From Paenibacillus lactis (GTDB taxonomy: Bacteria; Bacillota; Bacilli; Paenibacillales; Paenibacillaceae), in contig NZ_JAGGKI010000011.1 in NCBI RefSeq assembly GCF_017873605.1, positions 62,001 to 126,000 on the forward strand: a stretch of DNA of 64,000 bases. Direction: 5' to 3'. The notes under the pieces were generated by a model that worked only from the letters and a program-made list of their open reading frames with translations, did not search any database and was not told the DNA's origin. Shown here one piece after another: positions 60,409 to 64,000 of the stretch (its first letter is position 1; each line of letters opens with the position of its first letter). A program made the translations under genes and the position numbers.

Positions 60409-61893
60409 TTACGGTGCAAAGGTCAGCTCAGCCTTGGATTCGCCGGCCCAATCACCGACTGGAGTCACGACATACGTTGCGCCTGCTGTCAGTTTGCTGC
60501 CCTGCGCAAGTTCGAATACGCCTGCTGCCCCTTTGCGGCTGGAATATTTATAGGCGGCTGTCCGTTTATTCCCCTCTGCATCCGTCAATTCCACGCTGCG
60601 GCCGGAGAACAATTCATCGCCCGGATCCTCCGCCAGCGTTACGACGATGGAGGTTTCACTAGCAGCCTCGGCTTTAACGATATGGAGCGGGTCCATCTCC
60701 TTGGCTACGAAGGTTGGGTTAGCAATTTGCACCCAATCCGAAGTAACCGTGTACGTAACGCCAGGCTTCAGGACTTGACCCTCCGGCAAGCGAAATTTCG
60801 GTTCTTGTTTGCCGTCTGTGGACTGCGTAAACGGAACGTATTTGGCTGTGTTCGGCTGTCCGCCTTCCGGCGTGATCGTCACCTCTCTGGCTTGGCCGGA
60901 GGAAATGATCTGGTACTCCACCCCATCCGCCCGGTTGTTCTCATCCAAGATGAACGCATTTTCCCCGCGACCGGCACTATAGGCGGAAATGACGTAGCCG
61001 TAATCGACAACCCCGTTCGCCTTGAGTGCCTCCAGCTCAAACGTATCGTTGGCCACCTGTCTAACCTCTGTCATGTCAAGCTTATCAGCGTTGCCCGCAA
61101 AGCTGCCCGCATCCTTGCCCTTATAAGCCAGCGTGTAGGTTGCCCCTGGCTGCTGTACGGAAGTAGGGACGATATACGTTGCAATCGAGCCGGTTTTTAG
61201 ACGCGGCATATTCGTCAGGGTAAGTCCGTTCGTAAAAACAAAATCCTCTTTAGCTTGAGCAAATGCTTCATTTTCGGCCGTCAGCGGGGCGTCGAAGGTA
61301 ACGATCAACGTTATAGCGTTTAAGGCACGGACGTGTGTAATTTTGGCATTTGCCGAAGGGATCGCCTGACGGGCTTTATCCAGCAAGAACGCTGCTTCGC
61401 CACGGGTGGTGCTGTCATTCTCTGAGAAGAACGGCTCCGCCCAGTAATGCACGGATTTTACATCCCGTTTCAACGCTTTGGCCACGATCTGCACCAGCTC
61501 GGCGTTTGTTACGGATCCGCTTGGGTCAAATCGTCCGTCTTCCGCCTGCATAATATCGAGCGATGCCAGCGCTGCTGCGTACGGGAAGGACCAATGACTC
61601 GGAAGTGTATCCGTTATGTGAGCTGGCAAAGCTGGCGGACCTTCGAGGCCAAACGTAAGAGCGACCAGCTTCGCCAATTCGGCGCGGGTAATGTCGTTCT
61701 GTATTCTCATCGAACCATCCTTGTAACCATGGATGATGCCAAGCCGGCTCAGTTCATTGATCGCTCCTTGAAGGTCCTGCGAGGTAATGGGTGCCGAAGC
61801 GGCGTTTGCCGGCTGTGCGGCCAATGGCAAGGATGCGGTGCCAAGGGCTGCTGCCAGCATAAGGACAGCCAGTTTAGTCGAATATTTATTCAT
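60409..61893 (-). CDS. S-layer-homology (SLH) surface protein with Ig-like domains
   Basis: ATG 61893 follows AAGGAGG; an in-frame extension to 61917 has no ribosome site. The 494-residue protein has a signal peptide (AVLMLAAALGTASLPLA, cleavage near ANA). Three SLH repeats follow at about 45-85, 95-145 and 150-180 (LGIIHGYKDGSMRIQNDITRAEL, LDIMQAEDGRFDPSGSVTNAEL, STTRGEAAFLLDKA). The remaining 300 residues form repeated beta domains (VTFDAPLTAENEAF, ITPEGGQPNTAKY, VTLAEDPGDELFSG). The SLH part binds pyruvylated wall polymers. The C-terminal part is structural or adhesive, without a recognisable enzyme. Confidence 0.85.
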   Translation of the reverse strand: MNKYSTKLAVLMLAAALGTASLPLAAQPANAASAPITSQDLQGAINELSRLGIIHGYKDGSMRIQNDITRAELAKLVALTFGLEGPPALPAHITDTLPSHWSFPYAAALASLDIMQAEDGRFDPSGSVTNAELVQIVAKALKRDVKSVHYWAEPFFSENDSTTRGEAAFLLDKARQAIPSANAKITHVRALNAITLIVTFDAPLTAENEAFAQAKEDFVFTNGLTLTNMPRLKTGSIATYIVPTSVQQPGATYTLAYKGKDAGSFAGNADKLDMTEVRQVANDTFELEALKANGVVDYGYVISAYSAGRGENAFILDENNRADGVEYQIISSGQAREVTITPEGGQPNTAKYVPFTQSTDGKQEPKFRLPEGQVLKPGVTYTVTSDWVQIANPTFVAKEMDPLHIVKAEAASETSIVVTLAEDPGDELFSGRSVELTDAEGNKRTAAYKYSSRKGAAGVFELAQGSKLTAGATYVVTPVGDWAGESKAELTFAP

Positions 61894-62024
61894 CGTTAAG
61901 TCCTCCTTAAGCTTCATAGGTGCGATTCTGCTCGCCCTACCTATAGATTAAAGGAGAAGCCTAAACGCCTAAGAAACCGGGTATTAACCGTTTCGAAAAT
62001 GTTTATTAACAATTTCTAAACTCG

Positions 62025-62720
62025 TTATACGGAAAAGCGGTAGCCCGCCCCCCACACGGTCTCGATATATTGCGGATTCGAAGGATCCACCTCTATCTTC
62101 TCACGCAATCTGCGGACGTGAACCGTCACGGTTGCGATATCCCCGTTCGAATCCATGCCCCATATCCGTTCAAACAGTTCATTCTTACTAAAGACGCGAT
62201 TCGGATGGCTTGCCAAAAACTCCAGCAGGCTAAACTCGCGGGTCGTAAATATCACTTCCTGGTTGCGGACGTGGACCCGGCGGGCTGCTTTGTCAATAAC
62301 AAGACCACGGAGACGGATTTCCGACCGGGGATCAGTCCCCGTTTTACCTGTTAACCGCTCATATCTTGCCAGGTGCGCCTTGGCTCGCGCAACCAGCTCC
62401 CCGGGGCTGAACGGCTTGGTAATGTAATCGTCGGCACCAAGATGAAAGGCACGGATCTTATCAATTTCTTCTTTTTTGGCGGAAACGATTAAGATCGGTA
62501 CCTCCTTCGCTTGCCTGATTTGTCTGCATACATCATATCCGCCGATCCCCGGAAGCTGCAGGTCGATGATGATGAGATTGTAATCGTTGTTCATGGCAAG
62601 CCGAAGTCCTTCATTGCCGGTATGGCATAAATCGACGAGATACCCGTTCAACTCAAAATAGTCCCGCTCCAGCTGTGCGATCGTAATTTCATCCTCGATG
62701 ATCAGAATCCGGGTTGTCAT
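62025..62720 (-). CDS. OmpR/PhoB-type response regulator
   Basis: The 231-residue protein starts after AGGAGGG. The receiver is intact (IIEDE, D53 in LIIIDLQLPG, Lys in DYITKPFSP). The winged-helix DNA-binding domain covers about 130-230 (FTTREFSLLEFLASHPNRVFSKNELFERIW, VTVHVRRLREKIE, YIETVWGAGYRF). Its start overlaps the 3' end of the kinase gene by 32 nt. The target genes are unknown; the SLH gene downstream has its own terminator and may or may not be one. Confidence 0.92.
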   Translation of the reverse strand: MTTRILIIEDEITIAQLERDYFELNGYLVDLCHTGNEGLRLAMNNDYNLIIIDLQLPGIGGYDVCRQIRQAKEVPILIVSAKKEEIDKIRAFHLGADDYITKPFSPGELVARAKAHLARYERLTGKTGTDPRSEIRLRGLVIDKAARRVHVRNQEVIFTTREFSLLEFLASHPNRVFSKNELFERIWGMDSNGDIATVTVHVRRLREKIEVDPSNPQYIETVWGAGYRFSV

Positions 62721-64000
62721 CTGTATGTGTCCCTCCTAGGTCCTTCGTTCTTCTTAGCGTGAAGTAAAAGCTCGTGCCGACGCCAAGCTCGCTGCTCACC
62801 CATATCGAGCCTCCGTGGCCCTCGATGATCTGACGAGCGATCGCTAGTCCGAGTCCGCTGCCGCCTGTTGAGGAATTGCGCGATCGTTCGGCGCGGTAGA
62901 AGCGCTCGAAAATATGCGGGAGGTCTTCGGATGAGATTCCCATCCCGTTATCCTGTATTTCAACAGTGACCCATTCCGGCGATGCTTGCACCGAAATGAG
63001 AATGAACTTGTCTTTTTTGTTCATGAAATTTTGGGCGTTTCCAATGATATTAAGCATGGCGCGCTTTAATTTTTCCAGATCGGCTACAACCTCAATATCC
63101 CTGCTCGGGCGCTCGCCCCACTTCAGCAAGATTCCCTTCTCTTCCATTTCGTAATGCAGCTCATCCATGCAGTCGTCCAGAAAGCTGACGATGCTCACAT
63201 TCTCGAACAAGAACGGAATTTGCTTTAAGTCCAGCTTGGAGTACAGAAACAGCTCGTCCACCAGCTTATCCAGGTCGATCGTTTTGGAATAGATGATATT
63301 GACGTACTTGTCCATCTTCTCCGGGGTATCAGCGACCCCATCACGAATGCCTTCAATGTATCCTTTGATGTTCGTAATCGGGGTACGCAAATCGTGCGAA
63401 ATATTGGATATCAGTTCCTTCCGATTCTCTTCGTCCTGCAAACGGAGCTGCACCGATTCATACAACCGCTTGCGCATATTCTCGAATGCCTCGTTCAGCA
63501 GACCGATCTCGTCTTTGGAACGCAAATCGAGTGCAAACAGCAAATTCCCTTCCACGATGTGCTCAGTCGAGCTTCGAAGCAGATTCAGCGGTTTGACCAC
63601 ACTGCGGGTAATCCAGCGATATAGCATCGCGTTCGCGATGACGATGATGCCGATAAGCAGCACCACGATCATAGGGAGCAGCTTGCGGGTCACTTCGCCG
63701 AAAGGGCTGCGTTCATGAATAACATAAACACTCCCTTTCGCCCCATCCGAGTACCGAAAGTCGAATTTGGCATAAGCGTAAAACCGTTCGCCGATGTTGA
63801 ATGTATCGCGAATATGGTGGTTGTCCAGCTCATAGGGAGGCAGATGCTCCTCCAATTCGGGCTGGTTGAACGTATGCGATTCGAAGACTTGATTGCTCTC
63901 CCGGCGAACGTAAAGACCGGCCCGCACCGTTTTCAGCTTGAAATCGTAATCCTGCAGCAGCTCCTGGTTCATCAGCTCATCCGGTTCATTTTTGGCAAGG
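62689..64000 (-). CDS. Sensor histidine kinase (5' end outside window)
   Basis: The frame is open to the right edge, so the first residues and probably the first membrane helix are missing. About 437 residues are visible: the end of an extracellular domain (to about 90), a helix (LLPMIVVLLIGIIVIANAML), HAMP (about 120-170), HisKA with the phosphorylated His in NISHDLRTPITNIKGY, and an ATPase domain (N-box NIIGNAQNF, G1 DNGMGI, G2 GGSGLGLAIARQIIEGHGG). It pairs with the downstream OmpR-type regulator. The signal is unknown. Confidence 0.9.
   Translation of the reverse strand, partial: LAKNEPDELMNQELLQDYDFKLKTVRAGLYVRRESNQVFESHTFNQPELEEHLPPYELDNHHIRDTFNIGERFYAYAKFDFRYSDGAKGSVYVIHERSPFGEVTRKLLPMIVVLLIGIIVIANAMLYRWITRSVVKPLNLLRSSTEHIVEGNLLFALDLRSKDEIGLLNEAFENMRKRLYESVQLRLQDEENRKELISNISHDLRTPITNIKGYIEGIRDGVADTPEKMDKYVNIIYSKTIDLDKLVDELFLYSKLDLKQIPFLFENVSIVSFLDDCMDELHYEMEEKGILLKWGERPSRDIEVVADLEKLKRAMLNIIGNAQNFMNKKDKFILISVQASPEWVTVEIQDNGMGISSEDLPHIFERFYRAERSRNSSTGGSGLGLAIARQIIEGHGGSIWVSSELGVGTSFYFTLRRTKDLGGTHTDDNPDSDHRG

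Noticed and set aside
60217..61200. Plus-strand 327-codon open frame
   Set aside because: It is antisense to the SLH gene, has no ribosome site and no family features.
1..64000. CRISPR arrays, tRNA, rRNA, IS elements, prophage genes
   Set aside because: I looked for spaced repeats, tRNA-like cloverleaf ends, transposase and integrase motifs and found none.

Overview
The window looks like a chromosomal segment of a Paenibacillus-type Firmicute. The evidence is the protein families (YesM/YesN pairs, LplB/YtcP-type permeases, DUF5696, SLH-domain protein, CstA with LytST), strong AGGAGG ribosome sites with GTG and TTG starts, TTGnnn-17-TAnnnT promoters and CcpA cre-like boxes. No rRNA, tRNA, CRISPR array, transposase or phage gene was seen. 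Most genes lie on the minus strand.

Region 1 (1-13,310) is an arabinoxylan-degradation operon read leftwards from a promoter at 13,160-13,188. Its order is anchored GH10 xylanase, cytoplasmic GH10 xylanase, GH43, secreted GH5 with a ricin-type CBM, SGNH esterase, CE1-type esterase, and a three-gene ABC exporter cassette (two half-transporters with zinc-ribbon N-terminal domains and a DUF1854 protein). The last gene runs off the left edge.

Region 2 (13,270-42,620) holds the sensing and uptake machinery. Two modules are partly duplicated. Module A is an LplA-like solute-binding lipoprotein followed by YesM and YesN but no permeases (16,112-21,249), with a secreted GH43 arabinofuranohydrolase downstream. 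Module B is a paralogous lipoprotein, LplB and YtcP permeases, YesM and YesN (35,270-42,382). Between them is a nine-gene operon (21,414-34,204) with two solute-binding proteins, two permease pairs, a DUF5696 lipoprotein, a Yip1-like membrane protein and an NHL/TPR protein. No ATPase is present, so a shared MsmX-type ATPase elsewhere is implied. Two plus-strand AraC-family regulators with pseudo-receiver domains (13,392 and 34,500) are divergent from the xylanase operon and the nine-gene operon. Four promoters (both pseudo-regulators and both LplA-like genes) share an upstream tandem direct repeat of about GTAAANANNGG with a 19-20 bp period, placed next to the -35 box. Most of the sugar promoters also carry a cre-like box. 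Together this suggests one regulon combining substrate activation and catabolite repression.

Region 3 (42,658-51,899) holds a TauE/SafE exporter with a spermidine-synthase-like protein, a GNAT enzyme, a four-gene cluster resembling mauF-E-D-A of methylamine dehydrogenase but lacking the catalytic heavy chain, and a probable pyruvate system (LytS, LytT, CstA).

Region 4 (52,137-64,000) is more ordinary: acetyltransferase, secreted TIM-barrel/FN3 protein, VOC protein, GyrI-like protein, HD hydrolase, a 31-codon small gene, an FusB-like EF-G-binding protein, a frameshifted HPr-kinase paralog, an SLH protein and an OmpR-type two-component system cut by the right edge.
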